Origin: Mycobacterium sp. AZCC_0083
GTDB taxonomy: Bacteria; Actinomycetota; Actinomycetes; Mycobacteriales; Mycobacteriaceae
Assembly: GCF_014202335.1 (NCBI RefSeq)
Contig: NZ_JACHGP010000009.1
Coordinates: 186,001 to 250,000, forward strand
Length of the DNA stretch: 64,000 bases
Reading direction: 5' to 3'
Part shown: piece after piece, positions 42,373-51,324 of the stretch
How the letters are laid out: each line of letters begins with the position of its first letter
How positions within the stretch are numbered: position 1 is the stretch's first letter
Program-made: the position numbers and the translations under genes
Notes under the pieces: model-generated
Seen by the model: only the letters and a program-made list of their open reading frames with translations
What the model was told of the DNA's origin: nothing
The model's database searches: none

Positions 42373-42731
42373 CGGTGACACTTCCTTGCTGTTCGCGGCT
42401 GCGGGCAGTCCGTCATGATTGCGACGTGGTGGCCGAGCCGAAGTCTCGTACTTTGGGTTCATCTCGCAGCAGACGGAGGCCCAAAAACCTTGGGCGCGAT
42501 CCCCGACGTGCGCAGACAACTGCTCAATTGTGCCAGATGGCGCCCTAGCGGCGAAATCGCGTCGTCCGGGCCACCCTCCGACCTCGTCGACAACACACGC
42601 AACACCCCGGCCGTCTGAGGGCGCAGAGCAAGCCCGGAGCGGTTACAGTTGCCCCCACTGGACTGGGTCGCAACAGCCAGTCCTACCGTAGATCCCGAAC
42701 GTCTCGTCACACCCCTTTCACGAGGAGGGCC
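42373..42731. other. Divergent intergenic region rplS-lppW
   Basis: These 359 bases hold no supported gene. On the minus strand they contain the rplS promoter (42527-42537) and its leader. On the plus strand TACAGT (42644-42649) is a possible -10 for lppW. A perfect seven-pair stem, GGACTGG (42660-42666) with CCAGTCC (42677-42683) and a ten-base loop, would then sit at the 5' end of the lppW leader. Confidence 0.5.
42527..42537 (-). promoter_or_regulatory. Extended -10 promoter of rplS
   Basis: On the minus strand the sequence is TCTGGCACAAT, an extended -10 (TG-G-CACAAT). TGAGCAGTTGTCTG follows in the predicted start-site region. The same block occurs upstream of rpsP (45852-45862), where it is followed by GGGCGGCTGTCTG. 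The shared bases argue for a common ribosomal-protein promoter type. Confidence 0.62.
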
Positions 42732-43679
42732 ATGCACCGGCGGCCGTCGACGCTGCTGATGGTCAGCGCAATGACGGCGGCCGTCGTGACGGTGGTAGCA
42801 GGCTGCGAGGCCAAGGTGTACGGCACCCCTCCCTCGCGGTCAGGCGGTCCGCAGCTCACCGTCGTCGCTCCGCTGGGCAGCATGGCCCCGCTGCCGGAGG
42901 TCCCGCCGGACGAGCCTGCCGCCGCGTTCTCGGGGCTGGCAAGTCGCGAGACGCAGGCCACGACCGAGGCCGCCAAGTCCGGCGCAGAGATCAGCTCTGC
43001 GGTGCTCGACCGGAACACCGGCCAGCTCATCACAAACGGCAACGTCGGCACGATCGCCATCGCCTCGGTGGTGAAGCTGTTCATCGCCGATGACGTGCTG
43101 CTGCAGGAGTCCAAGGGCCAGACGGTGCTGACGCCCGCCGACCGGGCATCGCTCGACGTCATGCTGCGGGCGTCGGATGACAGCGCGGCCGAGAACTTCT
43201 GGAATCGCAGCGGCGGCAGCGCGATCATCAACCGGGTCGTCGCACGCTACGGGTTGGGTTCGACGCATGCGCCGAACAACGGACGCTGGTTCAACACGAC
43301 CAGCACGGTGACCGACCTCGTGCACTACTACGACATGCTGTTGGCAGGCACCGGCGGATTGCCGCCAGAGCAGGCCAGCATCATCCTGTCCAACCTGGCG
43401 GCATCGACGCCGACGGCGCCGGACGGGATGGTGCCCGGCGGGATCTACCCGCAGCGGTTCGGCATCCCCGAAGGGCTGTACGCCGAACCCGTTGCCGTCA
43501 AACAGGGTTGGATGTGCTGCATCGGCTCCGACTGGATGCACCTGTCCACCGGCGTCATCGGACCGGACCGCCGCTACGTCATGGCGATCAGCTCCCTGCA
43601 GCCCACGGGCGATGCCTCCGCCGCACGTCAGGCCATCACCCAGGCCGTGAAGACGATGTTCCCCGGCGGGTCGATCTAG
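42732..43679 (+). CDS. lppW: Beta-lactamase-like lipoprotein LppW
   Basis: A 315-residue lipoprotein. The signal ends in the lipobox VAGC with Cys25. The rest resembles a class A beta-lactamase/PBP-like fold. SVVK at residues 112-115 corresponds to SxxK, SDDSAAEN to SDN and VKQGW to the KTG position, although the last motif lacks Thr. A classic beta-lactamase is therefore unlikely. Shine-Dalgarno GAGGAGG precedes the ATG. The gene corresponds to Rv2905 and is convergent with trmD, whose stop it overlaps by four bases. Confidence 0.88.
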   Translation: MHRRPSTLLMVSAMTAAVVTVVAGCEAKVYGTPPSRSGGPQLTVVAPLGSMAPLPEVPPDEPAAAFSGLASRETQATTEAAKSGAEISSAVLDRNTGQLITNGNVGTIAIASVVKLFIADDVLLQESKGQTVLTPADRASLDVMLRASDDSAAENFWNRSGGSAIINRVVARYGLGSTHAPNNGRWFNTTSTVTDLVHYYDMLLAGTGGLPPEQASIILSNLAASTPTAPDGMVPGGIYPQRFGIPEGLYAEPVAVKQGWMCCIGSDWMHLSTGVIGPDRRYVMAISSLQPTGDASAARQAITQAVKTMFPGGSI

Positions 43680-44365
43680 CGGTCCTGCGGGTCCAGCAGA
43701 TCCGGGCGTCGTTCACGCGTGCGCGCCATTGACTGTTCGTGTCGCCAGGCAGCCACCTTCGCGTGATCGCCTGATAGCAGCACCGCGGGTACGTCGAGGC
43801 CGCGCCAGCTGACCGGCCTGGTGTAGCTCGGCCCCTCCAGCAGTCCGTCCGAATGTGAATCATCTTGGTGCGAAACGGGATTGCCCAGCACGTCGGGCAG
43901 AAGGCGAACCACCGCCTCGATCATGACGAGGGCCGCGGACTCACCGCCGGGCAGCACGTAGTCGCCGATCGACACCTCCTCGACCCGCATGCGGCGGGCG
44001 GCGTCGTCAGCGACCCGCTGGTCGATCCCCTCGTAACGGCCGCACGCGAACACTAGGTGCGACTCGTCGGTCCAGCGCTCGGCGTCGAGCTGCGTGAACG
44101 GTCGACCCGCTGGCGTTGGCACGACGAGAAGCGTGTCTTCCGAACAGATCTCGTCCAGTGCCTCGCCCCATATCGGGGCCGTCATGACCATGCCGGGGCC
44201 GCCGCCGTAGGGCGAGTTGTCGACCGAGCGGTGGACGTCCTTGGTCCAGCGGCGCAGATCGTGCACGCCGAGTTCGACGATGCCCGTGTCGATCGCCTTG
44301 CCGGGCAGCGACTGTCGCAACGGCTCGAGGTAGTCGGGGAAGATCGTGACGACGTCAATACGCAT
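43676..44365 (-). CDS. trmD: tRNA (guanine-N1-)-methyltransferase
   Basis: A 229-residue TrmD that methylates G37 of tRNAs to prevent frameshifting. The SPOUT knot is visible in YGGGPGMVMTAPIW, ACGRYEGIDQRVAD and SIGDYVLPGGESAALVMIEA. SHQDDSHSDGLLEGPSYTRP forms the inter-domain linker and catalytic Asp region. It is the last gene of the rpsP - KH - rimM - trmD ribosome-maturation operon, 10 bases after rimM. Confidence 0.97.
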   Translation of the reverse strand: MRIDVVTIFPDYLEPLRQSLPGKAIDTGIVELGVHDLRRWTKDVHRSVDNSPYGGGPGMVMTAPIWGEALDEICSEDTLLVVPTPAGRPFTQLDAERWTDESHLVFACGRYEGIDQRVADDAARRMRVEEVSIGDYVLPGGESAALVMIEAVVRLLPDVLGNPVSHQDDSHSDGLLEGPSYTRPVSWRGLDVPAVLLSGDHAKVAAWRHEQSMARTRERRPDLLDPQDR

Positions 44366-44375
44366 GGTCGAACGC

Positions 44376-44903
44376 CTAGATCGAATCCAGATCGAGCAGG
44401 CCGTCAGGCGGCTCGATCTCGATCCCGCCGGACAGCGACACCGACGTCACGATGGCACTCACGAACGGCACCAGCACTTCGGCGTCGTCATCGGCCTTGA
44501 CCGACAACAACTCCCCCGCCGCGGTGTGCAGCACCTCGGCGACCACGCCGACGTCGACACCGGCGACGGTGCGCACCCGCAGGCCCTCCAACTGGTGGTC
44601 GTAGAACTCGTCGGGGTCGTCGATCGGCGGGAGGTCGGCGGCGTCGACGAGGAACAGGGTGCCCCGCAGTGCATCGGCGCCGTTTCGGTCGGCAATCCCC
44701 GTCAGGCGAACCAGCAGTCGGCCGGCATGCTCACGGACGGTCTCGACGACGTAGTCGCGCTCAGGGCCACCGCCTCGGCCGGGCCTGCCGCGCAACGTCT
44801 TACCCGGTGCGAATCGCAGGTGAGGATCGTCGGTGCGGACGTCGACGACGACTTCACCGGTGATGCCGTGTGCCTTGGCGACCCGCCCGACAACGAGGTC
44901 CAT
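44376..44903 (-). CDS. rimM: 16S rRNA-processing protein RimM
   Basis: A 175-residue RimM that assists maturation of the 30S head and binds S19. The N-terminal barrel begins DLVVGRVAKAHGITGEVVVD. The C-terminal PRC-barrel has YDHQLEGLRVRTVAGVDVG and the typical LLSVKADDDAEVLVPFVSAI, ending IEIEPPDGLLDLDSI. The ATG at 44901-44903 fits the family start. The KH gene lies 59 bases upstream in the same operon. Confidence 0.97.
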   Translation of the reverse strand: MDLVVGRVAKAHGITGEVVVDVRTDDPHLRFAPGKTLRGRPGRGGGPERDYVVETVREHAGRLLVRLTGIADRNGADALRGTLFLVDAADLPPIDDPDEFYDHQLEGLRVRTVAGVDVGVVAEVLHTAAGELLSVKADDDAEVLVPFVSAIVTSVSLSGGIEIEPPDGLLDLDSI

Positions 44904-44962
44904 ATCTACTCCCGGGTCGCTGCGATGGAGCCGCGCTTGCGTGGACTGCCCGCCGAACCGAT

Positions 44963-45205
44963 TTACTGGTCGGTGTCCACCACGTCGACGCGGATGCCAC
45001 GGCCGCCGATGCCTGCGACCAGGGTGCGCAGGGCAGTGGCGGTGCGACCGCCGCGGCCGATGACCTTGCCAAGGTCCTCGGGGTGAACGTGCACCTCGAC
45101 AGTGCGTCCGCGGCGGTTGGTCACCATGTCGACGCGAACGTCGTCGGGGTTGTCGACGATCCCGCGCACCAGGTGCTCGACGGCGTCGACGACGACAGTG
45201 CTCAT
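44963..45205 (-). CDS. KH-domain RNA-binding protein (KhpA type)
   Basis: An 80-residue protein with one KH domain. The nucleic-acid loop is GKVIGRGGRTATALRTLV, the GxxG being GRGG. It corresponds to Rv2908c and to KhpA/YlqC in Firmicutes, which bind RNA globally with KhpB. Its ATG overlaps the rpsP stop (ATGA), so its production is tied to that of S16. Confidence 0.93.
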   Translation of the reverse strand: MSTVVVDAVEHLVRGIVDNPDDVRVDMVTNRRGRTVEVHVHPEDLGKVIGRGGRTATALRTLVAGIGGRGIRVDVVDTDQ

Positions 45206-45708
45206 TCGGCTGCGGCGTCGGCGGGTGCTGCCTCGGCGGGCGCCTCGGCGGTCTCGGCGGGTGCTGCCTCGGCGGTCTCGGCAGGCGCCTCAGCTGCGGC
45301 GTCGTCGGCCTTCTTGGCCGGAGCCTTCTTCTTCTTGGCGGTGGTCGCATCGCCCGACGGAGCGTTGTCGGCGGCGGCCAGCGCGGCGTTGAACAGGTCC
45401 AGCTTGCTGGTCTTGGGCTCCGCGACCCTCAGCGTGCCCTCGGTCCCCGGCAGGCCCTTGAACTTCTGCCAGTCGCCGGTGATCTTCAGCAGGGCGAGGA
45501 CGGCCTCGGTGGGCTGGGCGCCGACGCCGAGCCAGTACAGCGCGCGCTCCGAGTTGATCTCGATGACGCTGGGATCTTCCTTCGGGTGGTACCGGCCGAG
45601 GACCTCGATGGAGCGTCCGTCGCGGCGGTTGCGCGCGTCGGCGACGGCGATGCGGTACTGGGGATTGCGGATCTTGCCGAAGCGGGCGAGCTTGATCTTG
45701 ACAGCCAT
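45202..45708 (-). CDS. rpsP: 30S ribosomal protein S16
   Basis: A 168-residue S16. The conserved core (about residues 1-110) starts AVKIKLARFGKIRNPQYRIA and includes VLGRYHPKEDPSVIEINSER. A tail of about 50 residues rich in Ala, Glu, Pro and Lys follows (KKKKAPAKKADDAAAEAPAE, then ETAEA/PAE repeats). Such tails are usual in mycobacterial S16 and are probably disordered. The ATG at 45706-45708 is followed downstream by the KH gene in an overlapping operon. Confidence 0.97.
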   Translation of the reverse strand: MAVKIKLARFGKIRNPQYRIAVADARNRRDGRSIEVLGRYHPKEDPSVIEINSERALYWLGVGAQPTEAVLALLKITGDWQKFKGLPGTEGTLRVAEPKTSKLDLFNAALAAADNAPSGDATTAKKKKAPAKKADDAAAEAPAETAEAAPAETAEAPAEAAPADAAAE

Positions 45709-45851
45709 GGTCTTGCGTTTCTCCTGTGATTGCCACGCTTGCAATTCAGGCGACTCCGGCGGGATGCCGGGTCCGGTTTTGCCTTGCGTGTGTGACCGAC
45801 GTGCAGCGCATCGCGCGAAGGCGAACCGGGTCGCACGTCAGACAGCCGCCC

Positions 45852-45862
45852 ATTGTGCCAGA
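45852..45862 (-). promoter_or_regulatory. Extended -10 promoter of rpsP
   Basis: The minus strand reads TCTGGCACAAT, identical over eleven bases to the element before rplS, with TGTCTG again in the expected start-site region. It lies about 145 bases before the rpsP ATG and so leaves a leader of similar length to that of rplS. Confidence 0.62.
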
Positions 45863-45905
45863 ACAGGCCCTATGGATGAAAATCCCAGGGTTCAGACGAC
45901 TCGGT

Positions 45906-46349
45906 TCAGACGATGCGGTCGAAGCACTTCGTCTCGACGCGGCGCGTCATCCGCCAGCCGTCGACAGTGCGAACGAACTCGTCGTCGTACCAGAGCCCGC
46001 AGAACAGCACCTGGCCATCGTCGCCGAGGACCATCGGGTTGAAGCAGAGGATCCGCGACTTTGCAGTGTCCCCGGTGGTGTCACGCGTGACTCTCACGTC
46101 GAAGTTGCCGATCAGATGCGAGTACGCCGGGAAGTTCGGCAGTATCTCCGACAGCCACTTCTTCACGTCGGGAAACTGGCCGTCGATGCCGCCCATCGCC
46201 CGGTAGTCGATGTAGGCGTCGGAGGTGAACACCTGGTCGAGGTCGTCGAACCGGCGCGTGTCGATCGCCGTCGAATAGGCCACCAGCAGTTGTTGGATCT
46301 CGAGACGGTCGGAGATCTCTTCCAGACTCAGCACGAATCGATTGAACAC
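45906..46349 (-). CDS. SnoaL/NTF2-like protein
   Basis: A 147-residue cone-shaped SnoaL_4-type protein. ISDRLEIQQLLVAYSTAIDT forms the first helices and FDDLDQVFTSDAYIDYRAMG the entry to the pocket. GLWYDDEFVRTVDGWRMTRR closes the sheet. The family includes dehydratases, isomerases and hydrolases. No reaction can be assigned. It corresponds to Rv2910c. The start is GTG at 46347-46349. A second GTG six codons later is possible. Confidence 0.85.
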   Translation of the reverse strand: MFNRFVLSLEEISDRLEIQQLLVAYSTAIDTRRFDDLDQVFTSDAYIDYRAMGGIDGQFPDVKKWLSEILPNFPAYSHLIGNFDVRVTRDTTGDTAKSRILCFNPMVLGDDGQVLFCGLWYDDEFVRTVDGWRMTRRVETKCFDRIV

Positions 46350-46382
46350 CCACCGATGTGACGACCGTCTCCCGGCCGGACG

Positions 46383-47630
46383 TCAGGCCTGCGGACCCTC
46401 TGCAGGCGGCCAATGCTCCCCTGGCGAAACGTCTCCAGGCTCGGTGAAGTCACCGCGGGACAGCGGCACCCACTGCTCAGTGGGTGCAGGCTGCTTCGAC
46501 GATGGGAAGTCGCGAAGCTTGCCCGAGGGCTTGGCGTCCCACGTCGCGAACGTCAGCGTGGTGCCTAGCCAGCTCTCCAACAGCAAGTAGCACGCCTCCA
46601 GCGAATCCAGGTGGCTCCGTTCCCAGCCGTGGCTGCCGTCGAGCCCGAAGGCGATGAGAGCGGCGCGGGTGTTGGCGCCCGCCTCGATCGCCGCGGCCGC
46701 ATCGGAGCGGTAGAACCGGAAGATGTCGCGGGCATGCGCGATGCCGTGCTCCTTGGCCAGACGCAACAGGTTGCGCGTCAAGTGGTAGTCGAACGGGCCG
46801 TGCATGTCGGCCATCGGGATGGTCACGCCGTGCTCGAGTGAATGCTGGCCCGGCGCGCACACGGCGTTGTCGACCGAAACCAGCTCGGCGACGTCCGGCG
46901 GCAGTCCGCTGCTGGCGCCGTGCCCGACCTCCTCGGTGATGGTGATCATGATCGTCGTGCGGTGAGGCAGCACGATCTTCTGTTCGGCGACGGTCTTCGC
47001 AAGGGCGAGCGCGACCGCCACCCCAGCCTTGCCGTCGAGGTGTCTCGAGACGATGAAGCCGTCCTCGGTGAGCTCGGGGCTGGTGATGAACGCCACGAAG
47101 TCGCCGATGTTCAGCCCGAGGGCGACGAGGTCCTCGCGGCTCGAGACGTTGCGGTCGATCCGGACTTCGACGTGGTCCCAATCAGTCGGCTGCGTGTCGA
47201 TCTCGTCCCCATATGCGTGCCCGGAAGCCTTGAGCGGCATGACGGTTCCCGTGAAGAACTCGTCGACGTCGTCGGTGAAGATCCGCACCCGGGCCCCGGC
47301 GGCGAACCGTGCCGAGAAGGTGCCAACCGGAACCAGCTCGAGTCGGCCGTTGTCCTTCAGCTCGCGCACCATGCATCCGATGGTGTCGGCGTGGACGACG
47401 ATCGCGCGGTCGGTGGTGGCCGACTCCCCCGGCAGTTCCGCCGTGAGCGCGCCGCGGCGGGTCAGCGTGAACGGCACCCCGAGCTCGTCGAGGATGCCGC
47501 CGATCAACTGCATCACCGCGTCGGTGCGCCCCGAGGGACTCGGGGTCTGCAGCAGCGAGAGCAGCGTGTCGATCATCCAGCTGCGGTCCGCTTCCGGCAT
47601 CCGTGCGGCGGTGGTCACAGGGTCAGTCAA
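46383..47630 (-). CDS. M42-type peptidase of the NAGGN osmoprotectant system
   Basis: A 415-residue metallopeptidase of the M42/M18-like clan. Metal and catalytic segments include AIVVHADTIGCMVREL, HLDGKAGVAVALALAKTV, TEEVGHGASSGLPPDVAELV and APGQHSLEHGVTIPMAD. This subgroup is found with the two NAGGN biosynthetic genes, as here, and may trim or turn over the osmolyte. TTG at 47628-47630 is preceded by GGAAGG at five bases. It follows the synthetase gene by 46 bases as the last gene of the operon. Confidence 0.88.
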   Translation of the reverse strand: MTDPVTTAARMPEADRSWMIDTLLSLLQTPSPSGRTDAVMQLIGGILDELGVPFTLTRRGALTAELPGESATTDRAIVVHADTIGCMVRELKDNGRLELVPVGTFSARFAAGARVRIFTDDVDEFFTGTVMPLKASGHAYGDEIDTQPTDWDHVEVRIDRNVSSREDLVALGLNIGDFVAFITSPELTEDGFIVSRHLDGKAGVAVALALAKTVAEQKIVLPHRTTIMITITEEVGHGASSGLPPDVAELVSVDNAVCAPGQHSLEHGVTIPMADMHGPFDYHLTRNLLRLAKEHGIAHARDIFRFYRSDAAAAIEAGANTRAALIAFGLDGSHGWERSHLDSLEACYLLLESWLGTTLTFATWDAKPSGKLRDFPSSKQPAPTEQWVPLSRGDFTEPGDVSPGEHWPPAEGPQA

Positions 47631-47676
47631 GGTTGCCTTCCAAGGTTCGAAGTGGTCGCCGCGAGCCCATCGACCG

Positions 47677-49374
47677 TCAGGCCTGCTCCACCGGGTCGGG
47701 CTGCCAGGCCCATGGCGTCGCTGCAGTGCGCGGGAAGAGCAGATCCACGAACGCCTGCGCCGTCGGCCGTGGCTCGTGATTCGCCAGGCCGGGTCGCTCG
47801 TTGGCCTCGATGAACGCGTACTCCTCGCCTGACACCGACGGCACGATCAGGTCGATGCCGGTGACCGGGATGCCGATGGCGTCCGCGACATCCACGGCCA
47901 CCTTGGCCAGTTTCGGGTTCAGGTCGTCGGTGACGTCGCGGATGGTTCCTCCCGTGTGCAGGTTCGCCGTCCGCCGTACGACGAGACGCTCGTTGGCCGG
48001 CAGGACGTCGTCCATGCTCCAGCCCGCCTCGCGCACGGTGTCGGTGGTGACGTCGTCGAGCGGGATCGTGGACTCCCCGTGGGTGGCGGCCGCACGCCGT
48101 CGGCTCTGCGCCTCGACGAGCTGGCGGACGGTGTGCTGGCCGCTGCCGACCACCTCCGCCGGGCAGCGCAGCGCGGCGGCGATCACCTTGCCGCCGATGA
48201 CCACGATGCGCAGATCCTCACCTTCGCATCGTTGTTCCAGCAGGACGTCGGGACAGTGCTCCGCGGCGAAGGCGATTGCGCGGTCGAGGTCCTCGGGCCG
48301 CGTTACCCCGACGGTGATTCCGGCGCCCTGCTCGCCGCGCGCCGGTTTCACTACGACCGAGCCGACCTTGCGCAGGAAGTCGTGGTCATCGTCGGTGAAG
48401 GTCGCCGTTCTGCCCTCCGGCACGCTGATGCCTGCGTCGGCGACGACCCTTCTGGCGACGCGCTTGTCGTCGCAGCGGCTCATCGCGACGGCATTGGTCA
48501 ACTCGGACAACGACTCCCGCGTGACGACGCTGGTGCCGCCGTGGGTGAGCTTGAGGTAACCGCCCTTGGCGTCGAGCACCTGGACGGCGATGCCGCGCAT
48601 GATCGCCTCGTCGGCGATGATGCGGGCATACGGGTTCAGCTGGGCCAGTTCTTCTTCGGCCATCACGGGTGCGAAGAGCCGCTCGTTGATGGCGTTCTTG
48701 CGCTTGATGCCGAGCGTCGGGACGCGGACGAACCCCATCCGCTCGTAGAGCGCGATGGCGCCCTCGTTGTCGTGCAGCACCGACAGATCCATCTGCGAGC
48801 GTCCCCGCCGTATGAACTCCTCGATCAGCGAGCGCACCAGCAGTCCGCCCACCCCCGGCCGGGACAGCGTCGGGTCGACCGCAAGGCACCACAGGCTTGA
48901 CCCGTTGTCCTCGTCACCGAAGAGCTGGGCGTGGTCGATCCCGGTCACGGTGCCGACCAGCTGGCCGGTCTCGTCGTCCGTGGCGACCAGGTACACCATG
49001 TGCGGCTCGGAGTGACTGTTGTTCCACATCAGCTCGACGTCGGCTGGCACCATGCGGCACTGCACATAGATCTGGTTGATGGCCGCGCAGTCCTCGATGG
49101 AATTCACCGGTCGCACCGACAGCCCGGGCACCGACGGCGGCTGGTACTGGCCGGGCTCGGCGAATTGCAGCTGGTAGGTGAAGCTCGGGTCGATGAAGAA
49201 CTCCTGCGGATGCAGGGCGACGAAGACGTGCGGTGCGTCGAGGTACATCCCGATGTCGCGACGGCCGCTGGCCTCCGCACGCAAGGCCGTGCCGAACTGC
49301 TCGGGGTCGTCGAAGGTCTGGCCGAACACCAGCCTGCCCCAGCCGAGGTCCTGGACGACGGCCTCCGTGGCCAT
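47677..49374 (-). CDS. ngg: N-acetylglutaminylglutamine synthetase (GNAT plus ATP-grasp)
   Basis: A 565-residue bifunctional enzyme. An N-terminal GNAT acetyltransferase part (roughly residues 80-240, with SLWCLAVDPTLSRPGVGGLL and HDNEGAIALYERMGFVRVPT) is fused to an ATP-grasp ligase (about 270-565, with GSVVVKPARGEQGAGITVGV and EEYAFIEANERPGL). It makes N-acetylglutaminylglutamine, the precursor of the osmolyte NAGGN. The ATG at 49372-49374 shares one base with the stop of the amidotransferase gene (TGATG). Confidence 0.92.
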   Translation of the reverse strand: MATEAVVQDLGWGRLVFGQTFDDPEQFGTALRAEASGRRDIGMYLDAPHVFVALHPQEFFIDPSFTYQLQFAEPGQYQPPSVPGLSVRPVNSIEDCAAINQIYVQCRMVPADVELMWNNSHSEPHMVYLVATDDETGQLVGTVTGIDHAQLFGDEDNGSSLWCLAVDPTLSRPGVGGLLVRSLIEEFIRRGRSQMDLSVLHDNEGAIALYERMGFVRVPTLGIKRKNAINERLFAPVMAEEELAQLNPYARIIADEAIMRGIAVQVLDAKGGYLKLTHGGTSVVTRESLSELTNAVAMSRCDDKRVARRVVADAGISVPEGRTATFTDDDHDFLRKVGSVVVKPARGEQGAGITVGVTRPEDLDRAIAFAAEHCPDVLLEQRCEGEDLRIVVIGGKVIAAALRCPAEVVGSGQHTVRQLVEAQSRRRAAATHGESTIPLDDVTTDTVREAGWSMDDVLPANERLVVRRTANLHTGGTIRDVTDDLNPKLAKVAVDVADAIGIPVTGIDLIVPSVSGEEYAFIEANERPGLANHEPRPTAQAFVDLLFPRTAATPWAWQPDPVEQA

Positions 49375-51188
49375 CACGACGCCACCCCGTCGACGTGGCG
49401 GGCGAGCCACAGCTCGAGCAGGCCGAGCTGCCAGAGCGGGTTCCCGCGCAGCGGCGTGAGGTTGCCGTTGGGCTCCGCGAGCAGCCCGTCGACCGCCTCG
49501 GGCGCGAACAGTCCGCGATCGCGTGCCGAAGCACTGTGCAGCGCGTCCCGAACCAGGTCGAGGTACGGCCCTTCCAGGTGTTTGAGCGCAGGCACAGGGA
49601 AGTACCCCTTGGGCCGGTCGATGACGGCGTCGGGGATCACCCGGCGCGCGGCCTCCTTCAAAACGCCCTTGCCGCCGTGCGCCGTCTTCAGGTGCGGCGG
49701 GCAGGTGGCCGCCAGTTCGACCAACTCGTGGTCGAGGAACGGCACGCGCCCCTCGAGGCCCCACGCCATGGTCATGTTGTCGACCCGCTTCACCGGGTCG
49801 TCGACCAGCATCACGGTGGTGTCCAGCCGCAGCGCCCGGTCGGTGGCCGTCGCGGCGCCCGGATGCGCGAAGTGCTCGAACACGAATCGATCGGATACGT
49901 CGGCGTCCAGCCGCCATCGCGGTTGCAGCAGCCGGTTCACCGCGGCGTGGTCGCGGTCGAAGAACGCCCGCCGATAGCTCGCCAAGGCGTCGTCGACGCT
50001 GTCGTCTCCTGCGTGGGCCATCGGCGGGTACCAGTGGTAGCCGGCGAAGATCTCGTCGGCGCCCTGACCGGACTGCACCACCTTGACGTGCTTGCTCACC
50101 TCTTCGGACAACAGGTAGAACGCCACGCAGTCGTGGCTCACCATCGGTTCGCTCATCGCCCCGACCGCACCCGCGAGCGAGGGCAGCATGCGGGCGGTGT
50201 CGATCCGGATCTGGTGGTGGTCGGTGCCGTACTCGCGGGCGATGACGTCGGAGTACTTGAACTCGTCGCCCTCCTCACCCCCTGCGGCTTCGAAGCCGAT
50301 CGAGAAGGTCGCAAGGCCGTGCTGGCCTGCCTCGGCGAGCAGTCCGACGATCAGGCTGGAGTCCAGCCCGCCCGACAGCAGGCAACCCACCGGCACGTCG
50401 GCGACCAGCCGGCGCTCCACCGCGGTGCGCAGCGAGGCGAGGACGGCCTCCTCCCACTCCGAGTCCGACCAGTTGGCCCGCTCCGCCGACCGCTCGAACA
50501 CCGGCTCCCAATAGGTTTCCTCGGTCCGCTTGCCGTCCGGCTCGATGCGCATGATCGTGCCGGGAGGCAGCTTGTGAACGCCGCGCAGGATGGTGTGCGG
50601 CGCGGGCACGACGGAGTGGAAGGTCAGGTAGTGATGCAGGGCCACCGGGTCGATCTCGGTGTCCACTCCGCCGGCGGCCACTAGGGCGGGCAGCGACGAG
50701 GCGAACCGCAGGCTGCTGCAGCCGTGCCCCTCGGAGGTCTCGCACCAGTACAGCGGCTTGACGCCGAGGCGGTCCCTGGCCAGCACCACGCGTCCGGTGT
50801 CGAGTTCGGTGACGGCGAAGGCGAACATCCCGAAGAGGTGGTCGACCACCCGCTCGCCCCATTCGCGGTAGCCCTTGAGGATCACCTCGGTGTCGCTGTG
50901 GGAGAAGAAACGGTAGCCCTTGGCCAGCAGTTGGCGGCGCAACTCCGGGTAGTTGTAGATGCACCCGTTGAATGCGACGGTGAGCCCGAGTTCGGGGTCG
51001 TGCATGGGCTGGTGGCCGTGGGTGGACAGGTCGATGATCGACAGCCGCCGGTGTCCGAGGGCCACTCCACCGCGCGCCCAGACACCGCTGCTGTCAGGGC
51101 CGCGGGACTCCATGGCCGCCGTCATCGCCTCGATGGCCGCGAGGTTGGCCGGGCGCCCTCGAGCGATCTCTCCGGCGATGCCACACAT
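49374..51188 (-). CDS. asnO: N-acetylglutaminylglutamine amidotransferase (asparagine-synthetase-like)
   Basis: A 604-residue class II amidotransferase. MCGIAGEIARG provides the N-terminal nucleophile Cys2, and ESRGPDSSGVW and FNGCIYNYPELR are glutaminase-domain motifs. The synthetase domain has the ATP motif LLSGGLDSSLIVGLLAEAG and QSGQGADEIFAGYHWY. Neighbouring ngg and M42 genes identify it as the enzyme converting the dipeptide to its amide. The ATG at 51186-51188 is required by the catalytic Cys and is preceded by AAAGGAG. It is the first gene of the operon, divergent from a carboxypeptidase gene. Confidence 0.93.
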   Translation of the reverse strand: MCGIAGEIARGRPANLAAIEAMTAAMESRGPDSSGVWARGGVALGHRRLSIIDLSTHGHQPMHDPELGLTVAFNGCIYNYPELRRQLLAKGYRFFSHSDTEVILKGYREWGERVVDHLFGMFAFAVTELDTGRVVLARDRLGVKPLYWCETSEGHGCSSLRFASSLPALVAAGGVDTEIDPVALHHYLTFHSVVPAPHTILRGVHKLPPGTIMRIEPDGKRTEETYWEPVFERSAERANWSDSEWEEAVLASLRTAVERRLVADVPVGCLLSGGLDSSLIVGLLAEAGQHGLATFSIGFEAAGGEEGDEFKYSDVIAREYGTDHHQIRIDTARMLPSLAGAVGAMSEPMVSHDCVAFYLLSEEVSKHVKVVQSGQGADEIFAGYHWYPPMAHAGDDSVDDALASYRRAFFDRDHAAVNRLLQPRWRLDADVSDRFVFEHFAHPGAATATDRALRLDTTVMLVDDPVKRVDNMTMAWGLEGRVPFLDHELVELAATCPPHLKTAHGGKGVLKEAARRVIPDAVIDRPKGYFPVPALKHLEGPYLDLVRDALHSASARDRGLFAPEAVDGLLAEPNGNLTPLRGNPLWQLGLLELWLARHVDGVAS

Positions 51189-51324
51189 GAATACGAGCTC
51201 CTTTGGGTCACCGGGGTTCGTGCAGCGGGTAACCACGCGGCACGCTGCTCAAACACCAAGATCAATTCCGGTGGGACTGCGCACAGGATATGGGCACCAG
51301 GTGCAACCGTTAGGCTCGGCGACG

